From Enterovibrio sp042096095 (GTDB lineage: Bacteria; Pseudomonadota; Gammaproteobacteria; Enterobacterales; Vibrionaceae), in contig JBELME010000095.1 in the NCBI GenBank assembly GCA_042096095.1, positions 1-13,635 on the forward strand: a DNA stretch of 13,635 bases, read 5' to 3'. Positions 7,192 to 13,407 of the stretch are shown here, in pieces (within the stretch, counting starts at the first letter, position 1; every line of letters begins with the position of its first letter). The notes under the pieces were generated by a model that was not told where the DNA came from, did not search any database, and saw nothing but the letters and a program-made list of their open reading frames with translations. The translations under genes were made by a program, and so were the position numbers.

Positions 7192-7794
7192 TCACCCTAA
7201 TCTATGTCTACCGACAATAGAATGAGATAACGTTGTTCCATCAACAAGTTCAAGTTCACCGCCCATCGGCACGCCATGGGCAATTCGACTTGCAATGACT
7301 TCATGCTCTAAGCATAACTCACTGATGTAATGTGCCGTGGCCTCACCTTCTACGGTTGGGTTGGTTGCGAGAATCAACTCAGAAATCGTTTCAGTTTCTA
7401 AGCGCTTTTCAAGCAAATCGAGGCCAATGTCAGAAGGACCTATACCATCTAATGGCGACAAATGCCCCATTAGCACGAAGTAGCGGCCAGAGTATTGCCC
7501 AGTAGCTTCAATCGCCGCAATGTCTGCCGGACTTTCTACCACACAAATTTGCCCGTTCTCTTGGCGACGAGGATTGGCACAGATTGCACAAACGTCTTCT
7601 TCGGTAAACGTACGGCATTTCTCGCAGTGGCCAATGTCTGTCATTGCAGATTCTAGCGCCTCAGACAGCTTGATGCCGCCTTGACGATTTCTCTGCAATA
7701 AATGAAACGCCATGCGCTGTGCTGACTTGGGACCGACCCCAGGCAAGCAACGCAGGGATTCCATCAACTGTTCAAGCAATTGGCTTGTACGCAT
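7192..7794 (-). CDS. recR: Recombination mediator RecR
   Basis: Works with RecO (and RecF) to load RecA on single-stranded DNA at gaps. The 200-residue product has the expected order: helix-hairpin-helix around CLPGVGPKSAQRMAFHLL (about 16-33), a four-cysteine zinc finger (Cys57, 60, 69, 72) and a Toprim domain starting at CVVESPADIAAIE with the conserved Glu87. The C-terminal SRIAHGVPMGGELE stretch follows. It starts 18 bases after the ybaB stop with no clear ribosome site, so translational coupling to ybaB is likely. Third gene of the dnaX-ybaB-recR unit seen in many bacteria. Confidence 0.98.
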   Translation of the reverse strand: MRTSQLLEQLMESLRCLPGVGPKSAQRMAFHLLQRNRQGGIKLSEALESAMTDIGHCEKCRTFTEEDVCAICANPRRQENGQICVVESPADIAAIEATGQYSGRYFVLMGHLSPLDGIGPSDIGLDLLEKRLETETISELILATNPTVEGEATAHYISELCLEHEVIASRIAHGVPMGGELELVDGTTLSHSIVGRHRLG

Positions 7795-7812
7795 AATGAA
7801 TAAACGTCGTCG

Positions 7813-8142
7813 TTAGAATGGCATTTTGAAGCCAGGAGGCATTTGCATGCCGCCAGTGACGTCGCCCATTTTCTCTTTTTGCGCTTCTTCAACACGGCGT
7901 GCAGCATCGTTAAATGCAGCTGCAACCAAGTCTTCAAGCATGTCTTTGTCATCTTCCATTAGGCTGTCGTCGATATCGACACGACGCACACTGTGGCTGC
8001 CTGTGATGGTGACTTTAACAAGGCCAGCCCCGGCTTCACCAGTGACTTCCATGTTTGCAATTTCTTCCTGCATTTTTTGCATGCGCTCTTGCATCTGCTG
8101 CGCTTGCTTCATCAGGTTACCCATTCCGCCTTTACCAAACAT
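7813..8142 (-). CDS. ybaB: YbaB/EbfC-family nucleoid-associated protein
   Basis: Small DNA-binding protein of the YbaB/EbfC family, which forms tweezer-like dimers and is thought to associate with the nucleoid. The exact role in cells remains uncertain. The 109 residues contain a long Gln/Met/Glu-rich N-terminal helix (about 8-32), the GLVKVTITGSHSVRRVDIDDSL beta core split here as GLVKVTITG then VRRVDID, and a second helix with AAAFNDAARRVEE. Length and pattern are those of E. coli YbaB. A purine-rich GAGAGA ribosome site precedes the ATG. It lies 26 bases downstream of dnaX and 18 bases upstream of recR. Confidence 0.96.
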   Translation of the reverse strand: MFGKGGMGNLMKQAQQMQERMQKMQEEIANMEVTGEAGAGLVKVTITGSHSVRRVDIDDSLMEDDKDMLEDLVAAAFNDAARRVEEAQKEKMGDVTGGMQMPPGFKMPF

Positions 8143-8168
8143 AATTCTCTCTCTTTTAGCTTGGGTGG

Positions 8169-10457
8169 TTATATTGGTCGAATGCTTTCTTCATCTAGCT
8201 CAGCAGAAAAACGCTGACAGATAAAGCGAACATTAGGATCATCACTCAAGCTTTGACCCGCTTGAGTGAGTTTTTCTGTATAGAGTTTATCTCGCCATTC
8301 TAGCGGTGTAACCCCTTGCTCTCCTAGCTCAATCGTTAAATTGATTGGAGAGCCGATTAATTGACTCAGCCCATCAGCAAGTAGCGTTTGCGCTTTATCT
8401 TTGTTCAAGTGAGCTTGTTCAGATCGAAGGGTTAACACAACATCGCTCCGCTCTTTCTTCATGGATGCATTCAATGCCATTTGCTTCACCAGACGAGGAA
8501 CGTCTAATGCATTGGCGATACGGCACCACTCATCTTGCTCGATGGATTCTTGCTCGAGCTTTTTCCGCATTTCAGGCGTTCGGTCATGAAGTAACGCCTT
8601 CTTGATGTTCTCTGGCGTGACAACAATGGCTGGCGTTGTCGCGTCGATTTTTGTCGGCTGCCAACGATAGGCGTCATCACTTTTTTCCGGCGTAGCACCT
8701 GGTGTAGTGAGTTGCTGAAACGAAGCAGGATCCGCAGGCTTATGCTTTGCAGCGATCCTGTCTAACACCGACAAGGATTCACGACCGGCAGATGCCGGAC
8801 TACCCTTTTTTGGCGGCTGCCCCTCCTGTTGACGGGCTCTGCTACGCAGCATGTTTCTCGCCGCGAGCAAATCGCCCGCAGAAGACGGACGCTCACTCGG
8901 GGCTGAAGGCTGCTGCCCTTGCGGTGTAAAAGCATGACTTGGCGTTTGCTGCCTCGGTGATGATGCATTGTCATCACGGCCATCATCGTCATATTCACGC
9001 TGCGCATCTTGCTCCATCGCTGCCATGTGCGATGACAGTTGAGGATCTACATCTGCAGTGTGCGGTTGAATCGGCGCTTGTGGCTCTGCATTGCCTGCAG
9101 GGGTGCTCGCTGGCGTATACGCATTTGGAGACTGATTGTTTGGTGCACTTTCAGGCATTACCGACATTGCTGGCTGAGCAGGCGTTGGGGCCGTTTGAGG
9201 TTGTATTGGCGGCTGTGCGCGACTTGATGCAACCTGCGCTTTTAAAGACGCGATTCTATCCTGAACGGGGGCGACCTGCGCACTAGGCGCTGCTTGCGAT
9301 GGCGATGCGGCAACTCGTTGGCTCGGCTCTGTAGACGGCACAGAAATGGCTTCTGGCTCGAAATGCGTCGAGGTCACGGGTCTAAACGCAAGCATTCTCA
9401 GTAGCACCATCTCTAACCCTGCTCGCCCATCAGGGGCGTAAGGCAGATCTTGTCGGCCTTGTAGCACGATTTGGTAGAACAACTGCGTATCTTGAGGCGT
9501 GAGCGCGTGAGACAACATTGTCACACGTTCTGCGTCAGGTGATGACGTATCCACAGATTCTGGCAACGCTTGTGCCATCGCGACACGGTGTAACTGGCTC
9601 GCAATTTCTTTGAGTAAGCCATCCCACTCAACGCCAACGTCGGCAAGCTGAGTCAAGCATTGCATAACCAAGTTCGCATCACCGCTTGAAAGGGTTTCCA
9701 GCAGCAACAGGGCTTGGTCAGTACTCAACGTACCTAGCATTTCTGTTACTTGTGCTTCGTTCACTGCGCCATTTCCAAGCGCTATTGCTTGGTCGGTCAG
9801 AGAGAGGGCGTCACGCATACTGCCTTCAGCCGCCCTTGCAATCAAAAAAAGCGCACGAGGCTCAGAAGCGACAGTCTCTTCCGTCAGCACGCGGTCTAAC
9901 TGAAGCTTGATCTGGGTCGTATCCAAGTGCTTCAAATGGAATTGAAGGCATCGAGAAAGAATAGTGACGGGCAGCTTCTGTGGATCAGTTGTCGCGAGCA
10001 GGAATTTGACGTATTCAGGCGGCTCTTCAAGCGTTTTAAGGAGCGCATTGAAGCTATGACGAGACAGCATGTGGACTTCGTCAATAAGGTAAACTTTGTA
10101 ACGTCCACGCGCTGGTTTGTATTGGACGTTATCAAGAAGATCCCTTGTGTCTTCGACTTTTGTACGCGATGCCGCATCGATTTCAAGCAAGTCGACAAAT
10201 CGACCTTGATCGATTTCTTGGCAGGTAGAACAAACACCACAGGGTGTGGATGTGACACCTTGTTCGCAATTCAGACCTTTTGCGAAAATGCGGGCAATCG
10301 TCGTTTTACCTACACCGCGTGTACCGCTAAAGAGGTAAGCATGGTGGAGGCGATTGTGATCTAAGGCATTGGCTAACGCAGTTAAAACATGCGATTGACC
10401 CACCACATCTTTAAATTGATGCGGACGCCATTTGCGGGCTAGTACCTGATAACTCAT
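8169..10457 (-). CDS. dnaX: DNA polymerase III clamp-loader subunits tau (full length) and gamma (by frameshift)
   Basis: Tau is the AAA+ clamp-loader subunit that loads the beta clamp and links polymerase and helicase at the replication fork. The 762-residue product has Walker A GTRGVGKTT (45-53), four zinc cysteines (64, 73, 76, 79), Walker B VYLIDEVH (about 122-129) and the SRC motif with its sensor/arginine finger (168-170). A long Pro/Gln/Ala-rich linker (about 370-550) precedes the tau-specific C-terminal part (after about 600) that binds helicase and polymerase. It is over 100 residues longer than E. coli tau (643), mostly in the linker. A frameshift signal at codons 549-551 would give gamma of 552 residues (stop TAG at 8802-8800). 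The ribosome site is weak. ybaB and recR follow closely. Confidence 0.97.
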   Translation of the reverse strand: MSYQVLARKWRPHQFKDVVGQSHVLTALANALDHNRLHHAYLFSGTRGVGKTTIARIFAKGLNCEQGVTSTPCGVCSTCQEIDQGRFVDLLEIDAASRTKVEDTRDLLDNVQYKPARGRYKVYLIDEVHMLSRHSFNALLKTLEEPPEYVKFLLATTDPQKLPVTILSRCLQFHLKHLDTTQIKLQLDRVLTEETVASEPRALFLIARAAEGSMRDALSLTDQAIALGNGAVNEAQVTEMLGTLSTDQALLLLETLSSGDANLVMQCLTQLADVGVEWDGLLKEIASQLHRVAMAQALPESVDTSSPDAERVTMLSHALTPQDTQLFYQIVLQGRQDLPYAPDGRAGLEMVLLRMLAFRPVTSTHFEPEAISVPSTEPSQRVAASPSQAAPSAQVAPVQDRIASLKAQVASSRAQPPIQPQTAPTPAQPAMSVMPESAPNNQSPNAYTPASTPAGNAEPQAPIQPHTADVDPQLSSHMAAMEQDAQREYDDDGRDDNASSPRQQTPSHAFTPQGQQPSAPSERPSSAGDLLAARNMLRSRARQQEGQPPKKGSPASAGRESLSVLDRIAAKHKPADPASFQQLTTPGATPEKSDDAYRWQPTKIDATTPAIVVTPENIKKALLHDRTPEMRKKLEQESIEQDEWCRIANALDVPRLVKQMALNASMKKERSDVVLTLRSEQAHLNKDKAQTLLADGLSQLIGSPINLTIELGEQGVTPLEWRDKLYTEKLTQAGQSLSDDPNVRFICQRFSAELDEESIRPI
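8785..8827 (-). promoter_or_regulatory. Programmed -1 ribosomal frameshift signal in dnaX
   Basis: On the minus strand AGGAGG (8827-8822, within AGGAGGGG) stands ten bases before the heptamer A AAA AAG (8811-8805). The heptamer lies in the frame CCA AAA AAG, codons 549-551. Six bases further a GC-rich hairpin CCGGC-ATCT-GCCGG (8798-8785) follows. After a -1 slip the ribosome reads GGG and then TAG (8802-8800). The same parts in the same order, with almost the same spacing, make gamma in E. coli dnaX. The hairpin here is shorter than the E. coli one. Confidence 0.88.
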
Positions 10458-10477
10458 AGGTTATAAAATCTTTTCAT

Positions 10478-10506
10478 ATATTACCGCCATCCTAGCACAG
10501 AGACAA
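10478..10506 (-). promoter_or_regulatory. Candidate dnaX promoter
   Basis: On the minus strand TTGTCT (10506-10501), a 17-base spacer and TAATAT (10483-10478) match sigma-70 elements at four of six positions each. The -35 begins in the T-tract of the apt terminator, so dnaX could be started afresh right after apt transcription ends. The leader would be short, about 15 bases, and no Shine-Dalgarno is visible in it. Confidence 0.4.
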
Positions 10507-10537
10507 AAAGAGCGCGATCTCACGAATCACGCTCTTT
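10505..10537 (-). terminator. apt terminator
   Basis: On the minus strand AAAGAGCG (10537-10530) pairs with CGCTCTTT (10514-10507). TGAT/ATCG (with one G-T pair) can extend the stem inward to 12 pairs. A run of five T follows. It begins 20 bases after the apt stop codon. Confidence 0.8.
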
Positions 10538-10556
10538 CGCTCACGACGTTTGAAAC

Positions 10557-11102
10557 TTAGTGACCTTCAAATTCACACAGGCTATAAACCTCTAAGCCAA
10601 GTGATTGCAGTCGAGTCTCACCACCGATTTCAGGTAGATTGATGATAAACGCAGCATGTGCCACATCACCGCCCAGCCGGCGAATCAGCTTGGTGGTCGC
10701 TTCAATCGTACCGCCGGTTGCGAGTAAATCGTCAACCATCAACACTTTATCACCTTCAACAATCGCGTCGACATGAATCTCTAACGTGTCTTCGCCGTAC
10801 TCCAGTGCATAGCTTTCGCTGATCACTTCGCGAGGCAGTTTTCCTGGCTTACGAACAGGTACGAAACCCACACCTAATTCAAGCGCAAGTGGCGCGCCAA
10901 AAAGGAAACCACGAGACTCTGTACCCACAATCTTAGTAAAGCCTTGATCTCGGTACTTTTCCACTAGCATCCCAATCGTTGCCTGATACGCTTCCGCGTT
11001 TTCCATCAAACTGGTGATGTCACGGAAAATAATGCCTGGTTTTGGGTAGTCAGGAACAGATTTGATGTTGTCTTTGATAAATGCGATTTTGTCTTGGCTC
11101 AT
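10557..11102 (-). CDS. apt: Adenine phosphoribosyltransferase
   Basis: Cytoplasmic type I phosphoribosyltransferase that makes AMP from adenine and PRPP in purine salvage. The 181-residue product begins with the family pattern DYPKPGIIFRDIT (about 18-30). It holds the adenine-side loop GTESRGFLFGAPLA (about 60-73), the flexible-loop region VRKPGKLPREV and the PRPP-binding signature VLMVDDLLATGGT (about 120-132). The ATG at 11100-11102 has GGTGA about ten bases upstream. That site is part of a small leader hairpin (11111-11125). It follows ybaN by 111 bases and is ended by its own terminator before dnaX. A TATATT near 11142-11137 on the minus strand could be a -10 box, but no good -35 goes with it. 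Confidence 0.97.
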   Translation of the reverse strand: MSQDKIAFIKDNIKSVPDYPKPGIIFRDITSLMENAEAYQATIGMLVEKYRDQGFTKIVGTESRGFLFGAPLALELGVGFVPVRKPGKLPREVISESYALEYGEDTLEIHVDAIVEGDKVLMVDDLLATGGTIEATTKLIRRLGGDVAHAAFIINLPEIGGETRLQSLGLEVYSLCEFEGH

Positions 11103-11110
11103 AATGATTC

Positions 11111-11125
11111 ACCACTCAATGTGGT
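11111..11125 (-). promoter_or_regulatory. Small hairpin over the apt ribosome-binding site
   Basis: On the minus strand ACCAC (11125-11121), a five-base loop and GTGGT (11115-11111) form a perfect five-pair stem. Its 3' arm holds the GGTG of the presumed apt Shine-Dalgarno. It could lower translation, but a stem this short may be chance. Confidence 0.3.
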
Positions 11126-11213
11126 TTCCAACAATATAGGGAGGACTGAGACAGTATTCATGCGGCGTATTGGCACACACAACAATGTCCCTTAGGTTTG
11201 CTCTGCTGCCATG

Positions 11214-11612
11214 TTATGTATTTTCAGGGGTGTGGGCAACTGCTTCGGCTTCAGGCAAACGGTTAAACCAAATTAAAAGTACCGTAGCCATGCTTATCAG
11301 CATGATTTTCTGCCATGTTTCTGGTATCACAAAGATTGAGAACGTGAAACTTAATACAATGCAGACATTAGCTCGACGCTTCACCCGGCGGTCAATCGCG
11401 CGGTGATGGTGCCATTGATACAAAATCGGGCCAAACTTGGGGTGCTGATGCAGCCATTTAGCAATGGCGGGAGAGCCGCGCATGAAGCACGCACTGGCAA
11501 GAAGGATAAACGGTGTTGTAGGTAGAAGAGGGAGAAAAATACCGATAACCCCCAAGACGACACATAGCCAACCCAGCGTAATCAATACTACCCGCTTAAG
11601 CGAATTCCCCAC
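11214..11612 (-). CDS. ybaN: YbaN family (DUF454) inner-membrane protein
   Basis: Small inner-membrane protein of the DUF454/YbaN family; the function is unknown. The 132 residues show a long N-terminal hydrophobic hairpin (about 8-44) with the family motif FLPLLPTTPFILLASACF, then a conserved cytoplasmic-looking loop (WLHQHPKFGPILYQW, then a basic RAIDRRVKRRA stretch) and two further hydrophobic segments (about 82-97 and 101-117). Translation starts at GTG (11610-11612), supported by AGGAG six bases upstream. In E. coli ybaN is also the gene just before apt. It is preceded, with a 14-base gap, by a 38-codon membrane ORF. Confidence 0.92.
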   Translation of the reverse strand: MGNSLKRVVLITLGWLCVVLGVIGIFLPLLPTTPFILLASACFMRGSPAIAKWLHQHPKFGPILYQWHHHRAIDRRVKRRANVCIVLSFTFSIFVIPETWQKIMLISMATVLLIWFNRLPEAEAVAHTPENT

Positions 11613-11626
11613 TCTTCTCTCCTAAC

Positions 11627-11743
11627 CTAGCTGCTTAGCATTTTTATCCACGTGAGTGTCGCTGGCAACGTGGGCAAGAGAATGACCGCTATCAATCCTA
11701 GAAAGTGGGCAAAACTAAAAGGGTCTTTGTAGTTGGCATCCAT
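11627..11743 (-). CDS. Small membrane protein of 38 residues, unrecognised
   Basis: I do not recognise this small gene, but several features support it. It has an ATG at 11741-11743 with AAGGA seven bases upstream, an uninterrupted frame of 38 codons to TAG (11629-11627), and a plausible membrane-protein layout. The N-terminus is short and polar (MDANYKDPFS), one hydrophobic stretch follows (about residues 11-31, FAHFLGLIAVILLPTLPATL), and the tail TWIKMLSS carries one lysine. The stop is 14 bases before the ybaN GTG, and the ybaN ribosome site lies in that gap, so the two are probably co-transcribed and perhaps translationally coupled. The function is unknown; a helper of the YbaN membrane protein is only a guess from position. 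Confidence 0.6.
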   Translation of the reverse strand: MDANYKDPFSFAHFLGLIAVILLPTLPATLTWIKMLSS

Positions 11744-11919
11744 GATTATGTCCTTCTTTTCCTGTACGCCTTTAGGTGGTTTGTCAATATACCCGTTTCA
11801 ACGCCCCCTAAATACCGACAATTTTCAGGGTTTATTCACTGGAATTGATATAAGTCAGAGCCTGTATACGAATTCGAAATAGACTAATACGGATACTTGA
11901 GGCGCACGAAGACAAAACC
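11744..11919. other. Divergent intergenic region between the small membrane ORF and the DksA-like gene
   Basis: This spacer must hold the promoters of both flanking units. On the plus strand, TTGATA and TATACG near 11845-11870 look like sigma-70 boxes, but their spacing of about 14 is short. On the minus strand TATATT near 11795-11790 is the best -10-like word, without a good -35. I see no repeat or RNA gene here. Confidence 0.35.
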
Positions 11920-12279
11920 ATGCTTGATATAGAAAAGGTAGCACAGCTACAGAAAAACCTGATGAACGAGAAGGAAGTGGTTCGTAGTCGATTAGAAGAT
12001 GCGCTGATAAGGTTAACAGGCCAAGATGTTTCCAGCGTGCCGACTGCACACCTGATTAAGCTATGTCGCAGAGAAAGCGACGATCTCCATGATGATGGCT
12101 TTAGGCTTGAGCGTATCGACGCCGCCTTATGTGCTATTCACACGGGATTGTTTGGCTACTGCGCTGATTGCGAAGAGCCAATATCGATAAGCGACTTACT
12201 GAACGATCCCGCAGAGCCTCGTTGTTTTGAATGCCGAACACGTAACCACTACTATCATGAACTCGCCCCTAGCGACTAG
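11920..12279 (+). CDS. DksA/TraR-type C4 zinc-finger protein
   Basis: Member of the DksA/TraR family, whose proteins enter the RNA polymerase secondary channel and alter initiation at selected promoters, in DksA together with ppGpp. The 119 residues have a charged helical N-terminal part (about 1-75, likely coiled-coil) and a four-cysteine zinc finger near the end: Cys81-x2-Cys84, 17 residues, Cys102-x2-Cys105. This is the DksA spacing, with the family context GLFGYCADCEEPI. It is shorter than DksA (151) and longer than TraR (73). The region where DksA has its acidic coiled-coil tip reads GQDVSSVPTAH, so DksA-like activity is uncertain. The start is the first ATG; its ribosome site is weak. 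It stands alone on the plus strand, with a hairpin over its stop codon. Confidence 0.82.
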   Translation: MLDIEKVAQLQKNLMNEKEVVRSRLEDALIRLTGQDVSSVPTAHLIKLCRRESDDLHDDGFRLERIDAALCAIHTGLFGYCADCEEPISISDLLNDPAEPRCFECRTRNHYYHELAPSD

Positions 12280-12283
12280 GGGC
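12265..12283. terminator. Hairpin spanning the stop codon of the DksA-like gene
   Basis: GCCCCTAG (12265-12272) and CTAGGGGC (12276-12283) form a perfect eight-pair stem with a three-base loop. The TAG stop codon (12277-12279) lies inside the 3' arm. There is no T-run directly after it on either strand (the plus side continues TGTACCAAAATTT), so it is at best a weak terminator for the two convergent genes. Confidence 0.5.
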
Positions 12284-12294
12284 TGTACCAAAAT

Positions 12295-12678
12295 TTAATC
12301 GCAGTCACCGGCAGAAATTGTGTCAGTAACAAAACCACCAACATACCAATTTCGAACACCGAGTCCTTGATTAATAGCATCACCAAATTGCTCACAGGTG
12401 TACGCTTTAATATCGTCAGCGACATCGCTTTTGTTCATATTCCAGTACCAGCGGTTACTCCTTAATTTACGAGAAATAGTCAAGAGCGCTTTGTCTTCTT
12501 CATAGATAAAACGAATTGTGACGCCTCTAGCTGACTGAGTAGGCTCTTCATTTAATGCTAAAAGACGTTCATTTAAACTATCTGGGACTTGTCCCTGATA
12601 GTCTGATTCAGGAATTTTCAATGTATTTTGACAACCAGCCAATGTAAATAAAAGTGTTGCTACAATCCAGCTTTTCAT
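12295..12678 (-). CDS. Small putative lipoprotein
   Basis: I do not recognise the family. The 127-residue product begins with a lipoprotein signal peptide: MKSWIVATLLFTLAGC, with lipobox LAGC and acylated Cys16. Asn in the +3 region and no Asp at +2 suggest transport to the outer membrane. The mature part is charged, with an RWYWNMNKSDVADDIKAY segment. It has two further cysteines (about 95 and 126) that could form a disulphide in the periplasm. AGGGA stands about nine bases before the ATG. It starts 27 bases after the UPF0319 gene and is most likely co-transcribed with it. The gene is AT-richer than the housekeeping genes to its left. Function unknown. Confidence 0.8.
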   Translation of the reverse strand: MKSWIVATLLFTLAGCQNTLKIPESDYQGQVPDSLNERLLALNEEPTQSARGVTIRFIYEEDKALLTISRKLRSNRWYWNMNKSDVADDIKAYTCEQFGDAINQGLGVRNWYVGGFVTDTISAGDCD

Positions 12679-12705
12679 GATGCTTTCCCTAGCCTAAGGT
12701 AATTT

Positions 12706-13338
12706 TCAAAAATCTTGTTCTATCATCCAACGTTTGAATACTTTTTTTTCTTCGGTTGACGCTTTGGTATACCATAATTTCAGTTGGGTCAGGGTATCAC
12801 CCTTGATACTTACATTACCTTTCTCATCAACATTGACTAACACCTCTTCTAAATTCTTGGCTTCCCCGCTCTCAAATATAATGCCGTTATCACTATTATA
12901 TTGCGCGACAGCTTTTTCCATGTTGTTAAAAGACCCAAAGCCAACACCATTAAGCCTTACACCAGAAATCGACTGTACAGTACCACTGGATTTATTCTCA
13001 ATCTCCCATTTTGGTTTTTTGAAAAACGCTGCGGCCTGACTTTCAGACTTTAACTTTGGGACTGTCAATACCAAGTCTTGATTAGACATTTCAATTTCAA
13101 AAACATAAGGTTTAGATGTAAATATGGTACTTTTAGCCCCCCGTTTAACCTCTTCATCAAAACGTGCAACAATTTGATATTTACCAGGGTTGAGGTCTAA
13201 TTTTTTATCACCATCATTGGCAATTTTGGTCACACTCTTTCCATTGACAACTAGAAATTCAAGACCGTTTTTAGCAGATAATTCTGCGGCGCCAGCGGCA
13301 GTAGATAAGGCGAAAAGTCCTACAAAAAATAATTTCAT
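12706..13338 (-). CDS. UPF0319/DUF2057 (YccT-like) periplasmic protein
   Basis: Secreted protein of the UPF0319/DUF2057 family, related to E. coli YccT; its role is not settled. The 210 residues begin with a Sec signal peptide (about 1-18, cleavage near AGAA/ELSA). The family-like start LEFLVVNGKSV, a LNPGKYQIVARFDEEV stretch and the conserved C-terminus LKLWYTKASTEEKKVFKRWM follow. The ATG at 13336-13338 has AGGA about nine bases upstream. It heads a two-gene operon with the lipoprotein. The terminator of the porin gene ends only about 18 bases before its start codon, which leaves no room for an ordinary promoter between them. Its base composition is lower in GC than the dnaX-htpG region. 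Confidence 0.8.
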   Translation of the reverse strand: MKLFFVGLFALSTAAGAAELSAKNGLEFLVVNGKSVTKIANDGDKKLDLNPGKYQIVARFDEEVKRGAKSTIFTSKPYVFEIEMSNQDLVLTVPKLKSESQAAAFFKKPKWEIENKSSGTVQSISGVRLNGVGFGSFNNMEKAVAQYNSDNGIIFESGEAKNLEEVLVNVDEKGNVSIKGDTLTQLKLWYTKASTEEKKVFKRWMIEQDF

Positions 13339-13353
13339 TAATATCTTTCCTAA

Positions 13354-13380
13354 AATAAAAAGCCGCCTGTAAGGCGGCTT
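13354..13380 (-). terminator. Porin gene terminator
   Basis: On the minus strand AAGCCGCC (13380-13373) pairs with GGCGGCTT (13367-13360) around a five-base loop, followed by TTTTTATTTT. It lies 28 bases past the porin stop codon and directly before the ribosome site of the UPF0319 gene. Confidence 0.8.
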
Positions 13381-13407
13381 AATGGTATTGAGATTCTGAG
13401 CTATTGC

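Noticed and set aside
9927..10364. Plus-strand frame of 145 codons opposite dnaX
   Set aside because: Antisense to the conserved Walker/zinc region of dnaX; translation resembles no protein and the open frame follows from dnaX codon bias.
11170..11406. Plus-strand frame of 78 codons opposite ybaN
   Set aside because: Overlaps the well-supported ybaN gene on the other strand and lacks a ribosome site or promoter.
12734..13039. Plus-strand frame opposite the UPF0319 gene
   Set aside because: Ser/Leu/Pro-rich antisense shadow; the minus-strand frame has signal peptide and family motifs.
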